A stretch of DNA of 64,000 nucleotides from Nostocoides sp. F2B08. Its GTDB lineage: Bacteria; Actinomycetota; Actinomycetes; Actinomycetales; Dermatophilaceae. Of the stretch, positions 50,697-61,916 are shown in pieces; within the stretch, counting starts at the first letter, position 1, and every line of letters starts with the position of its first letter. The position numbers and the translations under genes were made by a program. The DNA lies in the NCBI RefSeq assembly GCF_009184895.1, contig NZ_WESE01000001.1, positions 434,001-498,000 on the forward strand, read 5' to 3'. The notes under the pieces are model-generated. The model searched no databases and was not told the DNA's origin. It saw nothing but the letters and a program-made list of their open reading frames with translations.

Positions 50697-51307
50697 AGCC
50701 CGGAGCACTGGCCCTCCTTGTCGCCGCCCACCGTGTTGCCCGAACCGGTCGGTGCAGGAGCGTTGGCCTCGCACTGCAGGTTGCCGTCGATCACGTTGTT
50801 GCGGAACTCCTGCGCCCCGGTGTTCGACGTGGACTGGAGGTCGCCGTCGATCGTCACGCCGGCGACGGTGGCGGACCCGCCGTTGTCGAGCTGGACGTTG
50901 CCCTCGACCTCACCCCCGGTCACCGAGACCAGCGCATGCCCGGTGCCCTGGATGTTGCCGTCGACGGTCGTCCCCTCCGTCACGAGCGTCGCACCGTCGC
51001 CCACGAGGATGTTGCCGTCGACGACCACCGCGCCGATGCACGTGGCGCCGTCCACGACGAGGTCACCCGCGACGTCGGCGCCGATGGTCTCGGCGCAGTC
51101 CGTCGCGCCGGTGTCGGTCGGCGCCGGAGTCTCCTCCGTGGACGGTGCCGTCCCCTCGGTCGTGGAAGCCGTTCCGTCGCTCGCGGGCGCGTTGGTCAGG
51201 GTCACCGGTGACGTCACTCCCTGGCCCGGGGTGACCTCGTCGCCGCTGCAGCCGCTCAGCACCAGGGCGGCGACAGCGGCGACGGACAGCGCGGTGCGGC
51301 GGACCAT
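50693..51307 (-). CDS. Lipoprotein with repeated beta-helix-like strands
   Basis: 204 residues from the ATG at 51307. Lipoprotein signal with lipobox LSGC (about residues 17-20), then a Thr/Ser/Pro/Glu linker (about 40 residues), then repeats of the type V-x-G-N-I/V/L-x (VVVDGNILVGDG, TTVDGNIQGTGH, GEVEGNVQLDNG, VTIDGDLQ, NVIDGNLQCEA) that suggest a right-handed parallel beta-helix, somewhat like bactofilin or polymer-forming folds. Exported and membrane-anchored. Function unknown. Confidence 0.8.
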   Translation of the reverse strand: MVRRTALSVAAVAALVLSGCSGDEVTPGQGVTSPVTLTNAPASDGTASTTEGTAPSTEETPAPTDTGATDCAETIGADVAGDLVVDGATCIGAVVVDGNILVGDGATLVTEGTTVDGNIQGTGHALVSVTGGEVEGNVQLDNGGSATVAGVTIDGDLQSTSNTGAQEFRNNVIDGNLQCEANAPAPTGSGNTVGGDKEGQCSGL

Positions 51308-51443
51308 GAGCGGCTCCTTCGGCTGGATCCGGGTTCGGCACCCGGGTGCATCCCCCAACAGTGCGTCACAACGGGGCACCGACTCAAGCCGAACACGGCC
51401 AGGTGAGAAGGTTGTCATCCACCACGATGGCCGGGACACGCAC

Positions 51444-51486
51444 GAGGGGCGGTATGCGCGGGAGTCTCCCGCGCATACCGCCCCTC
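51444..51486. terminator. 43-base near-perfect palindrome after rpoC
   Basis: Arms 51444-51464 and 51466-51486 are perfectly complementary (21 bp) around one central base, 61 bases after the rpoC stop. It includes GTATGCGCGGG and its complement. Probably the rpoBC terminator; works on either strand. Confidence 0.85.
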
Positions 51487-51502
51487 GGTGCGGCTCAGGT
51501 CC

Positions 51503-51562
51503 TCAGAACCTGTCGACTCGGAACCGATCGAGTCAGAACCGATCGAGTCAGAACCGATCGAG
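51503..51562. repeat. Four 15-base tandem repeats over the rpoC stop codon
   Basis: Units at 51503-51517, 51518-51532, 51533-51547 and 51548-51562 (TCAGAACCGATCGAG and variants with 3, 1, 0 and 0 changes). Read on the minus strand each is L/V-D-R-F followed by TGA (one by CGA). The last unit in the list is the true rpoC C-terminus. Confidence 0.9.
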
Positions 51563-54500
51563 TCCCAGCTCGGTGTCGTCGAGGCGAATCGCCTCGCCGG
51601 TGCCGGTGCCGAACATCCCGTAGTCGTACTGGTCGTACGTCGGCAGGGTGTACATCGCGGCCTTGGCCTCCTCGGTCGGCTCGACCGCGACGTTGCGATA
51701 GCGGGACAGGCCCGTACCGGCCGGGATGAGCTTGCCGAGGATGACGTTCTCCTTCAGGCCGAGGAGCGGGTCGGACCTGGCGCCCATCGCAGCCTCGGTG
51801 AGGACCCGGGTGGTCTCCTGGAAGGAGGCCGCCGACAGCCACGACTCGGTCGCGAGTGAGGCCTTGGTGATGCCCATGAGCTCGGGACGGCCGCTGGCCG
51901 GACGACCGCTCTCGGCGACGACCTTGCGGTTCTGCTCGAGGAAGCGACCACGCTCGGCGAGCTCGCCGGGCAGTAGGTCGGTGTCGCCCGACTCGATGAT
52001 CGTGATCCGGCGCAGCATCTGGCGGACGATGACCTCGATGTGCTTGTCGTGGATCGACACACCCTGCTGGCGGTACACGTCCTGGACCTCGTCGACGAGG
52101 TGCTTCTGCACCTCACGCGGGCCGAGGATGCGCAGCACCTGCTTGGGGTCGATGGCACCCTGGGTCAGCTGGGTGCCGACCTCGACGTGCTCGCCGTCCT
52201 GGACCAGCAGACGCGCACGCTTGCTGACCGGGTAGGCGTGCTCGTCGGTGCCGTCGTCCGGGGTGAGCAGGATCCGGCGGGACTTGTCGGTCTCCTCGAC
52301 GGTGACCCGCCCGGTCGCCTCGGCGATCGGCGAGACGCCCTTGGGCGTACGGGCCTCGAAGAGCTCGACGACACGCGGCAGACCCTGGGTGATGTCGTCA
52401 CCGGCCACACCACCGGTGTGGAAGGTCCGCATCGTCAGCTGGGTGCCGGGCTCACCGATCGACTGGGCGGCGATGATGCCGACCGCCTCACCGATGTCGA
52501 CGAGCTTGCCGGTCGCCAGCGAGCGGCCGTAGCACTTGGCGCACGTTCCGACCTTGCTCTCACAGGTGAGGACCGAGCGGACCTTGACCTCGTCGACGCC
52601 GGCGGCGAAGAGCGCGCCGATGACGACGTCACCGAGGTCGATGCCGGCCTCGGCCAGAGTCTCGCCCTCGTGGACCACGTCCTCGGAGAGGGTGCGTGCG
52701 TACACGCTCGTCTCGACGTCGTCGTGCAGGCTGCGGGTGCCGGTGCGCTCGTTGACCTGCGCGATCGGCATCGGCAGACCGCGGTCCGTGCCGCAGTCGT
52801 CCTCGCGGATGATGACGTCCTGCGACACGTCGACCAGACGACGCGTGAGGTAGCCGGAGTCGGCGGTCCGCAGCGCGGTGTCCGCCAGACCCTTTCGGGA
52901 GCCGTGCGTCGAGATGAAGAACTCCAGGACGGACAGACCCTCGCGGAAGTTGGACCGGATCGGCCGCGGGATGATGTCACCACGCGGGTTCGACACCAGA
53001 CCACGCATACCGGCGATCTGGCGCAGCTGCATCCAGTTGCCTCGCGCGCCCGAGGACACCATCCGGTAGATGGTGTTCGTTCGCGGGATGTTGGCCTCCA
53101 TCTCCTTGGCGACCTCGTTGGTCGCCTGGGTCCAGATCTCGATGAGCTCCTGACGGCGCTCGTCGTCGGTGATCAGACCGCGCTCGTACTGGGTCTGGAC
53201 CTTCTCCGCCTTGTCCTCGTAGGCCTCGAGGATCTCGATCTTGCGAGGCGGCGTGACGACGTCCGAGATCGCGACCGTGGTACCCGAGCGGGTGGCCCAG
53301 TAGTAGCCGTGATCCTTGAGAGCGTCGAGCGACGCGGCCACCGCCACCTTGGTGTAGCGCTCGGCCAGGTCGTTGACGATCCCCGACAGACGCTTCTTGT
53401 CCGCCGCGTCGTTGACGTAGGGGTAGTCCGCCGGCAGCGTCGTGTTGAAGATCGCCCGACCGAGAGTCGTCTCCAGGAGGACGTTGTTGGCGAAGCCCTC
53501 GTCGTCGAGCTCAACCCCTTCGGGAAGCGCCGCGCTGGAGGCCGGGACCATCCGCTCGATCCGGATCCGGACCTTGGAGCCGATCTCGATCTCACGGGCG
53601 TCGAAGGCCATCTGCGCCTCGGCGATCGAGCCGAACGCGCGACCCTCGCCGCGGCCGTCCTCCACCTCGGAGGTGAGGTGGAACAGTCCGATGATCATGT
53701 CCTGGGTCGGCATGGTCACCGGACGGCCGTCGGCCGGCTTGAGGATGTTGTTGCTCGACAGCATCAGGATCCGGGCCTCTGCCTGGGCCTCCGCCGACAG
53801 CGGGACGTGGACCGCCATCTGGTCACCGTCGAAGTCGGCGTTGAACGCCGTGCACACGAGCGGGTGGATCTGGATGGCCTTGCCCTCGACCAGCTGCGGC
53901 TCGAAGGCCTGGATACCGAGTCGGTGCAGCGTGGGAGCGCGGTTCAGCAGGACCGGGTGCTCGGTGATGACCTCCTCGAGCACGTCCCAGACGACCGGGC
54001 GAGCCCGCTCCACCATGCGCTTGGCGCTCTTGATGTTCTGGGCGTGGTCGAGGTCGACGAGCCGCTTCATGACGAACGGCTTGAAGAGCTCGAGCGCCAT
54101 CTGCTTGGGCAGGCCGCACTGGTGCAGCTTCAGCTGCGGGCCGACGACGATGACCGAACGGCCGGAGTAGTCGACGCGCTTGCCGAGGAGGTTCTGGCGG
54201 AAGCGTCCCTGCTTGCCCTTGAGCATGTCGGAGAGCGACTTCAGCGGGCGGTTGCCCGGCCCGGTGACCGGACGACCGCGGCGGCCGTTGTCGAACAGGT
54301 TGTCGACCGCCTCCTGCAGCATGCGCTTCTCGTTGTTGACGATGATCTCGGGCGCGCCGAGGTCGAGCAGCCGCTTGAGCCGGTTGTTGCGGTTGATCAC
54401 CCGGCGGTAGAGGTCGTTCAGGTCGGAGGTCGCGAAACGGCCACCGTCGAGCTGGACCATGGGGCGCAGGTCCGGCGGGATGACCGGGACCGCGTCCAGG

Positions 54501-55438
54501 ACCATGCCGGACGGGTTGTTGGTGGTCTGCTGGAAGGCGGTGACCACCTTGAGCCGCTTCAGGGCACGCGTCTTGCGCTGACCCTTGCCGGTCGCGATGA
54601 CCTCGCGCAGCAGCTCGGCCTCGGCCTCGAGGTCGAAGGTCTCCAGACGCTTCTGGATCGCCGCCGCGCCCATGCCGCCCTCGAAGTACAGCCCGAAGCG
54701 GTCCCGCATCTCGCGGTAGAGCATCTCGTCGCCCTCGAGGTCCTGGACCTTGAGGTTCTTGAACCGGTCCCAGACCTGCGTCAGCCGCTCGACCTGGGCC
54801 TCCGCGCGCTTGCGGATCTGGTTCATCTCGCGCTCGGCGCTGTCGCGGACCTTGCGCTTGGCGTCGGACTTGGCGCCCTCGGCCTCGAGTGCGGCGATGT
54901 CGGACTCGAGCTTCTTGGCGCGCGCCTCGACGTCTGCGTCGCGACGGTTCTCGAGCTCCTTCTTCTCGACCTCGATCTGGGCCTCGAGCGAGGGCAGGTC
55001 GGCGTGCCGCTGCTCCTCGTCGACGCTCGTGATCATGTAGGCGGCGAAGTAGATGACCTTCTCGAGGTCCTTCGGCGCCAGGTCGAGCAGGTACCCGAGG
55101 CGACTCGGGACGCCCTTGAAGTACCAGATGTGGGTCACGGGGGCGGCCAGCTCGATGTGACCCATCCGCTCGCGACGCACTCCGGCGCGGGTCACCTCGA
55201 CGCCGCAACGCTCACAGATGATGCCCTTGAAGCGGACCCGCTTGTACTTGCCGCAGTTGCACTCCCAGTCCCGGGTGGGACCGAAGATCTTCTCGCAGAA
55301 GAGACCGTCCTTCTCGGGCTTGAGCGTCCGGTAGTTGATGGTCTCGGGCTTCTTGACCTCGCCATGGCTCCAGGCGCGGATATCGTCCGCGGTCGCAAGG
55401 CCGATGCGCAGCTCGTCGAAGAAGTTGACGTCCAGCAC
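51548..55438 (-). CDS. rpoC: DNA-directed RNA polymerase beta' subunit
   Basis: 1296 residues, GTG start. Zinc finger [20 protein letters not shown] near the N-terminus, catalytic Mg loop [12 protein letters not shown], second zinc site CGTDRG / [14 protein letters not shown], and bridge/trigger elements complete. Co-transcribed with rpoB (67-base spacer). C-terminus LDRF is part of a 15-base tandem repeat. Confidence 0.99.
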   Translation of the reverse strand: MLDVNFFDELRIGLATADDIRAWSHGEVKKPETINYRTLKPEKDGLFCEKIFGPTRDWECNCGKYKRVRFKGIICERCGVEVTRAGVRRERMGHIELAAPVTHIWYFKGVPSRLGYLLDLAPKDLEKVIYFAAYMITSVDEEQRHADLPSLEAQIEVEKKELENRRDADVEARAKKLESDIAALEAEGAKSDAKRKVRDSAEREMNQIRKRAEAQVERLTQVWDRFKNLKVQDLEGDEMLYREMRDRFGLYFEGGMGAAAIQKRLETFDLEAEAELLREVIATGKGQRKTRALKRLKVVTAFQQTTNNPSGMVLDAVPVIPPDLRPMVQLDGGRFATSDLNDLYRRVINRNNRLKRLLDLGAPEIIVNNEKRMLQEAVDNLFDNGRRGRPVTGPGNRPLKSLSDMLKGKQGRFRQNLLGKRVDYSGRSVIVVGPQLKLHQCGLPKQMALELFKPFVMKRLVDLDHAQNIKSAKRMVERARPVVWDVLEEVITEHPVLLNRAPTLHRLGIQAFEPQLVEGKAIQIHPLVCTAFNADFDGDQMAVHVPLSAEAQAEARILMLSSNNILKPADGRPVTMPTQDMIIGLFHLTSEVEDGRGEGRAFGSIAEAQMAFDAREIEIGSKVRIRIERMVPASSAALPEGVELDDEGFANNVLLETTLGRAIFNTTLPADYPYVNDAADKKRLSGIVNDLAERYTKVAVAASLDALKDHGYYWATRSGTTVAISDVVTPPRKIEILEAYEDKAEKVQTQYERGLITDDERRQELIEIWTQATNEVAKEMEANIPRTNTIYRMVSSGARGNWMQLRQIAGMRGLVSNPRGDIIPRPIRSNFREGLSVLEFFISTHGSRKGLADTALRTADSGYLTRRLVDVSQDVIIREDDCGTDRGLPMPIAQVNERTGTRSLHDDVETSVYARTLSEDVVHEGETLAEAGIDLGDVVIGALFAAGVDEVKVRSVLTCESKVGTCAKCYGRSLATGKLVDIGEAVGIIAAQSIGEPGTQLTMRTFHTGGVAGDDITQGLPRVVELFEARTPKGVSPIAEATGRVTVEETDKSRRILLTPDDGTDEHAYPVSKRARLLVQDGEHVEVGTQLTQGAIDPKQVLRILGPREVQKHLVDEVQDVYRQQGVSIHDKHIEVIVRQMLRRITIIESGDTDLLPGELAERGRFLEQNRKVVAESGRPASGRPELMGITKASLATESWLSAASFQETTRVLTEAAMGARSDPLLGLKENVILGKLIPAGTGLSRYRNVAVEPTEEAKAAMYTLPTYDQYDYGMFGTGTGEAIRLDDTELGLDRF

Positions 55439-55505
55439 TTGGTGCTTCCTTCTCTCGTCGTGAATCAGTCAGGTGGTCTCGGTGGTGAGTGAGGGAGGGC
55501 GGACC

Positions 55506-58500
55506 CTAGACCTCTTCGACGGAGCTCGGCTCGCGACGGGACAGGTCGATACCGAGCTCCTCCGCGGCACGGAAGACGTCCTCCTCGGCGTCACGCATCT
55601 CGATCGCTGAACCGTCGCTGGAAAGGACCTCGACGTTGAGACACAGGGACTGCATCTCCTTGATGAGGACCTTGAACGACTCGGGGATGCCGGGCTCGGG
55701 GATGTTGTCGCCCTTGACGATCGCCTCGTAGACCTTGACCCGGCCGGTGACGTCGTCGGACTTGATCGTCAACAGCTCCTGGAGGGCGTAGGCGGCTCCG
55801 TATGCCTCGAGCGCCCACACCTCCATCTCGCCGAAGCGCTGGCCACCGAACTGGGCCTTACCGCCGAGCGGCTGCTGGGTGATCATCGAGTACGGGCCCG
55901 TGCTGCGCGCGTGGATCTTGTCGTCCACGAGGTGGTGCAGCTTGAGGATGTACATGTAGCCGACCGAGATCGGGTCCGGGAACGGCTCGCCGGAGCGACC
56001 GTCGAACATCCGGGCCTTGCCCGAGCCGTCGATGAGCCGCTGGCCGTCACGGGTCCGGCTGGTCGACTCGAGGAGACCGACGATCTCCTCCTCGCGTGCA
56101 CCGTCGAAGACGGGGGACGCGACACGGCTGCCGGGGGCCGCCTCGCGGGCGTCCTCGGGGATCAGGCTCGCCCAGTCCGGGTTGCCCTCGATCTTCCAGC
56201 CCTGCGCCGCGGCCCAGCCGAGGTGCAGCTCGAGGATCTGACCGATGTTCATCCGGCCCGGGACACCGAGCGGGTTGAGCACGACGTCGACCGGGGTGCC
56301 GTCCTCGAGGAACGGCATGTCCTCGACTGGAACGATCTTGGAGATGACGCCCTTGTTGCCGTGCCGGCCGGCGAGCTTGTCGCCGTCGGTGATCTTGCGC
56401 TTGTTGGCGACGTAGACACGCACCAGCTGGTTGACGCCGGGGGCGAGCTCGTCGCCCTCGTCCTTGTCGAACACCTTGACCCCGATGACGGTGCCGGTCT
56501 CGCCGTGGGGAACCTTCAGGGAGGTGTCGCGGACCTCGCGGGCCTTCTCACCGAAGATCGCGCGGAGCAGGCGCTCCTCGGGCGTCAGCTCGGTCTCACC
56601 CTTGGGCGTGACCTTGCCGACGAGCAGGTCACCGTCGCGGACCTCGGCGCCGATGCGGATGATGCCGCGCTCGTCGAGGTCGGCCAGGACCTCCTCGGAG
56701 ACATTCGGGATGTCCCGGGTGATCTCCTCCGGACCCAGCTTGGTGTCGCGCGCGTCGACCTCGTGCTCCTCGATGTGGATCGACGAGAGCACGTCGTCCT
56801 GCACGAGCCGCTGAGAGAGGATGATCGCGTCCTCGAAGTTGTAGCCCTCCCAGGGCATGAACGCGACGAGCAGGTTGCGACCGAGGGCGATCTCGCCGCC
56901 GTCGGTGGCGGGCCCGTCGGCGATGAGCTGACCCTGCTCGACCCGGTCGCCCTCGGCGACCACGACGCGCTGGTTGTAGGAGTTGCCCTGGTTGGACCGG
57001 GTGAACTTGTTGATCCGGTAGGTCCGGGTCGTGCCGTCGTCGGCGGCGACGGTCACGAGGTCGGCGGAGACCTCGGTGACCACCCCGGCCTTCTCGGCCG
57101 TCACGACGTCACCGCTGTCCATCGCCACGCGGTACTCCATCCCGGTGCCGACGAGCGGCGCCTCGGAGCGCACGAGCGGAACGGCCTGACGCTGCATGTT
57201 CGAGCCCATGAGGGCGCGGTTGGCATCGTCGTGCTCGAGGAAGGGGATGAGCGCCGTGGCCGCGGACACCATCTGGCGCGCGGAGACGTCGATGTAGTCG
57301 ACCTCCTCGCGCGGGATGTACTCGACCTCGCCGCCCTTGACTCGCACGAGCACCCGCTCGTGGGCGAAGCCGCGGCCGTCATCAGTGAGGGTGGCGTTGG
57401 CCTGGGCGATGACGTGCTCGTCCTCCTCGTCGGCGGACAGGTAGACGACCTCGTCGGAGATGACGCCCTGCTCGACCTTGCGGTACGGCGTCTCGATGAA
57501 CCCGAACGGGTTGATCCGGCCGTAGGACGCGAGGGACCCGATGAGACCGATGTTCGGCCCCTCAGGGGTCTCGATCGGGCACATCCGGCCGTAGTGGGAC
57601 GGGTGGACGTCACGGACCTCCATGCCGGCGCGGTCGCGGGAGAGACCACCGGGGCCGAGCGCGGAGAGGCGGCGCTTGTGCGTCAGTCCGGCCAGCGGGT
57701 TGTTCTGGTCCATGAACTGGGACAGCTGGCTGGTGCCGAAGAACTCCTTGATGGAGGCGACGACCGGGCGGATGTTGATGAGCGTCTGCGGCGTGATGGC
57801 CTCGACGTCCTGGGTGGTCATCCGCTCGCGGACGACCCGCTCCATCCGCGACAGGCCGGTGCGGACCTGGTTCTGGATCAGCTCGCCGACGTTGCGCAGC
57901 CGGCGGTTGCCGAAGTGGTCGATGTCGTCGACCTCGACGCGGATCTCGACGTCCTCACCGTCCCGGACACCAGGCATGGCGGTGTCGTTGTTGTGCAGCG
58001 CGCACAGGTAGCGGATCGTCGCGACGATGTCGTCGATCGAGAGGACCGACTCGCTGAGCGGCACGTCGAGACCGAGCTTCTTGTCGATCTTGTACCGGCC
58101 GACCTTGGCCAGGTCGTAGCGCTTGCCGTTGAAGTACAGGTTGTCCAGCAGGTTGCGCGCGGCCTCCGTCGTGGGCGGCTCGCCCGGGCGCAGCTTGCGG
58201 TACAGGTCGAGCAACGCGGCGTCCTGGTCGGCGAGGGTGTCCTTCTCGAGGGTGAGCTCGATGGACTCGTAGGTCGCACCCGAGGCGTCCACGAAGGTCG
58301 AGCGGATCTCGGACTCGCTGAGACCGAGAGCCTTCAGGAGGGTGGTCACCGGCTGCTTGCGCTTGCGGTCGACGCGGACGCCCACCATGTCGCGCTTGTC
58401 GATCTCGAACTCGAGCCATGCGCCACGGCTGGGGATGACCTTGGCCGTGTAGACGTCCTTGTCGGACGTCTTGTCGATGGCGCGCTCGAAGTACACGCCC

Positions 58501-59033
58501 GGGCTGCGGACGAGCTGGGAGACGACGACGCGCTCGGTGCCGTTGATGATGAATGTGCCGCGCTCGGTCATGAGCGGGAAGTCGCCCATGAAGACGGTCT
58601 GGCTCTTGATCTCACCAGTCGTCGTGTTCATGAACTCGGCGGTCACGAAGAGGGGGGCGGAGTATGTCTGGTCGCGCTCCTTGCACTCGTCGATCGAGTA
58701 CTTGACCTCCTCGAAGCGGTGGTCGCGGAAGCTCAGCGACATGGATCCGGTGAAGTCCTCGATCGGCGAGATCTCGTCGAAGATCTCCTCGAGGCCGGAC
58801 CGCTCGGGGATGTCGGAGCGCCCTTCGGCCGTCGCCGCGGCGACACGCTGCTGCCAGCGCTCGTTGCCGAGGAGCCAGTCGAAGCTCTCGGTCTGGAGGG
58901 CGAGGAGGTCAGGGACCTCGAGTGGTTCGCGGATCTTCGCGAAGGAGAGCCGGCCGGAGGCCGTGCGGGCGGACGTCACGATGTTGGACGTACCGGTGGA
59001 CTTACCAGTGGACGCGGTGCGCGAGGCAGCCAA
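55506..59033 (-). CDS. rpoB: DNA-directed RNA polymerase beta subunit, TTG start
   Basis: 1175 residues from the TTG at 59033, with GAGGAAGGA about 7 bases upstream; this gives the usual actinobacterial (M)AASRTAS start, while the longer frame upstream is not RpoB. The rifampicin-binding segment [20 protein letters not shown] followed by [10 protein letters not shown] keeps the Asp, His and Ser residues of sensitive enzymes. Confidence 0.98.
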   Translation of the reverse strand: MAASRTASTGKSTGTSNIVTSARTASGRLSFAKIREPLEVPDLLALQTESFDWLLGNERWQQRVAAATAEGRSDIPERSGLEEIFDEISPIEDFTGSMSLSFRDHRFEEVKYSIDECKERDQTYSAPLFVTAEFMNTTTGEIKSQTVFMGDFPLMTERGTFIINGTERVVVSQLVRSPGVYFERAIDKTSDKDVYTAKVIPSRGAWLEFEIDKRDMVGVRVDRKRKQPVTTLLKALGLSESEIRSTFVDASGATYESIELTLEKDTLADQDAALLDLYRKLRPGEPPTTEAARNLLDNLYFNGKRYDLAKVGRYKIDKKLGLDVPLSESVLSIDDIVATIRYLCALHNNDTAMPGVRDGEDVEIRVEVDDIDHFGNRRLRNVGELIQNQVRTGLSRMERVVRERMTTQDVEAITPQTLINIRPVVASIKEFFGTSQLSQFMDQNNPLAGLTHKRRLSALGPGGLSRDRAGMEVRDVHPSHYGRMCPIETPEGPNIGLIGSLASYGRINPFGFIETPYRKVEQGVISDEVVYLSADEEDEHVIAQANATLTDDGRGFAHERVLVRVKGGEVEYIPREEVDYIDVSARQMVSAATALIPFLEHDDANRALMGSNMQRQAVPLVRSEAPLVGTGMEYRVAMDSGDVVTAEKAGVVTEVSADLVTVAADDGTTRTYRINKFTRSNQGNSYNQRVVVAEGDRVEQGQLIADGPATDGGEIALGRNLLVAFMPWEGYNFEDAIILSQRLVQDDVLSSIHIEEHEVDARDTKLGPEEITRDIPNVSEEVLADLDERGIIRIGAEVRDGDLLVGKVTPKGETELTPEERLLRAIFGEKAREVRDTSLKVPHGETGTVIGVKVFDKDEGDELAPGVNQLVRVYVANKRKITDGDKLAGRHGNKGVISKIVPVEDMPFLEDGTPVDVVLNPLGVPGRMNIGQILELHLGWAAAQGWKIEGNPDWASLIPEDAREAAPGSRVASPVFDGAREEEIVGLLESTSRTRDGQRLIDGSGKARMFDGRSGEPFPDPISVGYMYILKLHHLVDDKIHARSTGPYSMITQQPLGGKAQFGGQRFGEMEVWALEAYGAAYALQELLTIKSDDVTGRVKVYEAIVKGDNIPEPGIPESFKVLIKEMQSLCLNVEVLSSDGSAIEMRDAEEDVFRAAEELGIDLSRREPSSVEEV

Positions 59034-59440
59034 GATTGGTCCTTCCTCAAGGCCGAAGAACGTCGTTGAGAGTCGTTGCGAGAACGAATGGAGTTCTGCT
59101 CCGCCCCTCACCCCTGCAGCACGCAGCGGCGCTCACAGCAGCGGATGTTCGCGCGCAGAAACGACCTGCGATGACGACATGCACTGAGGAGCTCACAACG
59201 GCGGGAGAAGGGCATGGGCGGCGCAAGGGTCCACCCTACCGCAGGAAGGCATGGGAATCAACCGGTGTCAAGCCTCCGGCTCGATCCGGTCGCCTCCGGC
59301 TCGCGACCCGCAAGGCCGCAGTGTTCTCCGGAGTCCCTCACCGAACGGGGCCGGCTCGGGCTGAAGCGTCGCCATGAGAATGACCAATCCGCGGCTATCC
59401 GTCAAGTAGGTGACACCGCGACACCGGGCGCCGGCCAGTC
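59034..59440 (-). other. rpoB leader and upstream region
   Basis: 407 bases without a gene. A promoter candidate lies at 59377-59405, implying a leader of about 335 bases. No GATTTGGCC motif occurs here. No strong hairpin was seen. Confidence 0.5.
59377..59405 (-). promoter_or_regulatory. Possible rpoB promoter
   Basis: Minus strand: TTGACG (59405-59400), 17 bases, CATTCT (59382-59377). A conventional-looking -35 unlike the ribosomal-protein promoters of this window. Confidence 0.45.
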
Positions 59441-60513
59441 TCAGAGTGGGCGCGAAAGCCTCGCGGCGGACGGCTGGGTCACCGGCGAGACGACGATCTC
59501 GTGGAACCCACGCAGGACGAAGGTCGATCGCCGAAGGGCCCGCCGTAGCTCAAGGCGGGGCCAGGCCCTGAACAGTTCCAGGCTCGCGATCTGGAGCTCG
59601 AGGCGGGCCAGCGGAGCACCGAGACAGAAATGGATCCCGAGACCGAATGCCATGTGGTTGTTCGGATCTCGCGTGGGAATGAAGGTGTCGGGGTCGTCGA
59701 AGACCGCAGGGTCCCGATTGGCGGCGCCGAGCAGGGCCGCTATTCGCTGCCCCGGCTCCAGGCGCACCCCCTCGACCTCGACGGCGGCCGTAACGGTCCG
59801 CTCGAAGAGGTGCAGAGGGCTGTCGTGGCGGAGCATCTCCTCGACCACCGGGGCGGGATCGAGGGTGGACAGGTCGCGCTCACCCACCGGACCGGTCAGG
59901 ATCGAGTGCAGACCGTTGCCGAAGCCGTTGACGCTCGCCTCGTGACCCGCGTTGAGCAGCAGCACGGCCGTGGCGACGAGCTCGTGCTCCGAGAGCCGGT
60001 CCGAGCCGGTCCGAGCCGTCCCGAGCCTGGACGAGGTGGGTGAGCAGGTCGTCACCGGGGTGGCGCGCCCGGTGGGCGGCGACCTCCTCGACGAGGTCGG
60101 CGAACCCGGCGCAGGCCTGCTGCGCCTCGAGCTCCTGCTCGCGTGTGCGGTCGACCCACCAGCTCCTCGATCCGCGGCGCGAGCCGGGCGACGTGCCCGC
60201 GACCGAACGCGCCGGCCACGAGGCGCCGCAGTCGGGTGTGCTTGGGCGGTTCGCAGTCGAGGATCGAGTCGGCGTGCAGCCAGTTGAAGGTCTCCCACTC
60301 CTCGACCGGCTCGCGCGGGGCGTAGACCCGACCGAGCCGCCGGTCGCGCAGGACGGCGCTGCACGCAGCGTGCGAGGTAGCGACGTACGTGCCCAGCCCG
60401 CTGTGCCATGCGACGGGGGCGCGGGACCGGGCCTCGGCGAGCGCCGCACACGGACTGCGGACGAAATCCGGGTCACCGAGGTCGAACAGCTCGGCCGCGT
60501 CGAAGGGCTCCAT
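59441..60513 (-). pseudogene. Cytochrome P450 broken by two frameshifts
   Basis: Read across three frames the gene is a bacterial P450: N-terminus MEPFDAAELFDLGDPDFVRS, distal I-helix LLLNAGHEASVNGFG, K-helix EEMLRHDSPLH, heme loop FGLGIHFCLGAPLARLE with the Cys ligand intact. Frame is lost first near 60155-60157, where one extra base in a CCC run separates RIEELV from DRTREQELEAQ. It is lost again at 59993-60012, where a 10-base unit is duplicated between ARDGSDRL and SEHELVATA. Removing one copy and one base restores a continuous protein of about 353 residues. Decayed or phase-variable gene, or sequencing error in part. Confidence 0.85.
59993..60012. repeat. 10-base tandem duplication in the P450 gene
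   Basis: GAGCCGGTCC twice in a row, then a partial third copy GAGCCG. It shifts the reading frame by +1. Confidence 0.9.
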
Positions 60514-60719
60514 GTCCGCATTGTTCTGCACGAGGAGGTATGCGCGGGTCGCCGACCGTCAGGCCCTGACATGGCCTCCTCCACTCGTGCGGCAACCCGC
60601 TGCCGGTGGGCCCTCCGTCGACCGACGAGCGGGTGCCGCGGTGTCGTTCGCCGTTTCGGTCCTGTGTGGGGGAAGTGGCGCGCGCCGGAGCCGCCCGGGA
60701 GCCGCCCGGACAGACGACG

Positions 60720-60749
60720 GCGGGGTGGATCCGGATGGATCCACCCCGC
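60720..60749 (-). terminator. Terminator after rplL
   Basis: Perfect 13-bp stem GCGGGGTGGATCC / GGATCCACCCCGC with a 4-base loop, 51 bases after the rplL stop. The rest of the 60514-60800 gap shows no supported gene. Confidence 0.88.
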
Positions 60750-60800
60750 TGGGCGTGCTCGCGTTCGCGAGCGTGAGTCAGTCCCCGTGAGGGGACGAGA

Positions 60801-61193
60801 TCACTTGAGCTCGACGGTGGCGCCGGCGCCCTCGAGGGCCTCCTTGGCCTTGTCGGCAGCGGCCTTGTCGACCTTCTCGAGAACGGGCTTGGGAGCACCG
60901 TCGACGAGGTCCTTGGCCTCCTTCAGGCCGAGGGAGGTCAGCGCGCGGACCTCCTTGATGACCTGGATCTTCTTGTCGCCGGCAGCGGTGAGGACGACGT
61001 CGAACTCGTCCTTCTCCTCCTCCGCGGCGCCGGCGTCGCCGCCGCCCGCGGGGGCGCCCGCGGCCGCGACGGCGACCGGAGCGGCAGCGGTGACGTTGAA
61101 GGTCTCCTCGAACTGCTTGACGAACTCGGAGAGCTCGATGAGGGTCATCTCCTTGAAGGCCTCGAGGAGCTCGTCGGTGGACAGCTTCGCCAT
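60801..61193 (-). CDS. rplL: 50S ribosomal protein L7/L12
   Basis: 130 residues. N-terminal dimer domain [20 protein letters not shown], Ala/Gly hinge, C-terminal factor-binding domain [20 protein letters not shown]. Stalk protein that recruits GTPases. 81 bases after rplJ, with a hairpin between. Confidence 0.98.
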   Translation of the reverse strand: MAKLSTDELLEAFKEMTLIELSEFVKQFEETFNVTAAAPVAVAAAGAPAGGGDAGAAEEEKDEFDVVLTAAGDKKIQVIKEVRALTSLGLKEAKDLVDGAPKPVLEKVDKAAADKAKEALEGAGATVELK

Positions 61194-61253
61194 GATCGGC
61201 GTCCTTTCTTTCGTGTGCCGTGAGTGGCTGTTCGTTGTGATCGGGTGATCGGG

Positions 61254-61269
61254 TCCCGCTGGAGCGGGA
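61254..61269 (-). other. Intra-operon hairpin between rplJ and rplL
   Basis: TCCCGCT-gg-AGCGGGA, 5 bases after the rplJ stop. Such an element could raise L7/L12 output relative to L10 by processing or protection. Confidence 0.5.
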
Positions 61270-61274
61270 TCAGG

Positions 61275-61916
61275 TCACTCGGTGTCGCCACCCTCGGCGA
61301 CGTCTGCGGTCTCCGCTGCGGGGGTGTCTGCAGTGGGAGCTGCCTCGGCCGTGGCCTCGGCGGGTGCCTCCTCGGCACCGGCGGTCTGGACGGGGCCCTC
61401 GGCCTCGACCTTCGCGCGCAGCGCATCGACCACGCGAGCCGTCTGGGACAGCGGCGCGGCGAAGAGGTAGACGGCCTTGCTCAGCGACGCGTTCATGGCG
61501 CCGGCCAGCTTGGCCAGAAGGACCTCGCGGGACTCGAGGTCCGCAAGCTTGGTGACCTCCTCGGGAGAAAGGGCCTTGCCGTCGACGACGGCGCCCTTGA
61601 TCACGAGGAGAGGATTCGCCTTGGAGAAGTCACGCAGGCCCTTGGCCGCCTCGACCGGGTCACCATCGACGAAGGCGATGGCGCTCGGGCCGACGAGCTG
61701 ACCGTCGAAGGCGGTCACTCCCGCCTCCTTGGCCGCGAGCTGGGTCAGCGTGTTCTTGACCACGGCGAAGGTGGCGTTGCCACGGAGGGCGCCGCGCAGC
61801 TCGGAGAGCTGCTTGACGGTGAGCCCACGGTATTCCGTGAGAACGGCCGCGTTCGAGCTCGAGAACTTCTCCTTGAGCTCGGCGATGGCAGTAGCCTTGT
61901 CGGTCTTACGTGCCAC
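61275..61916 (-). CDS. rplJ: 50S ribosomal protein L10
   Basis: 213 residues, GTG start. Core: [42 protein letters not shown]-terminal Ala/Glu/Pro/Thr-rich tail of about 40 residues is added beyond the L12-binding helix. Confidence 0.97.
   Translation of the reverse strand: MARKTDKATAIAELKEKFSSSNAAVLTEYRGLTVKQLSELRGALRGNATFAVVKNTLTQLAAKEAGVTAFDGQLVGPSAIAFVDGDPVEAAKGLRDFSKANPLLVIKGAVVDGKALSPEEVTKLADLESREVLLAKLAGAMNASLSKAVYLFAAPLSQTARVVDALRAKVEAEGPVQTAGAEEAPAEATAEAAPTADTPAAETADVAEGGDTE

Noticed and set aside
57640-57760. Possible rifampicin-resistance changes in rpoB, and streptomycin-resistance changes in rpsL
   Set aside because: The key residues (Asp, His, Ser in RpoB; both Lys in S12) are the sensitive forms.
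52040-59069. Very long open frames on the plus strand opposite rpoC and rpoB (about 1150 and 1050 codons)
   Set aside because: Antisense shadows caused by high GC third positions; composition is Asp/Leu/Val/Arg-rich with no domains, and they mirror well-identified genes.
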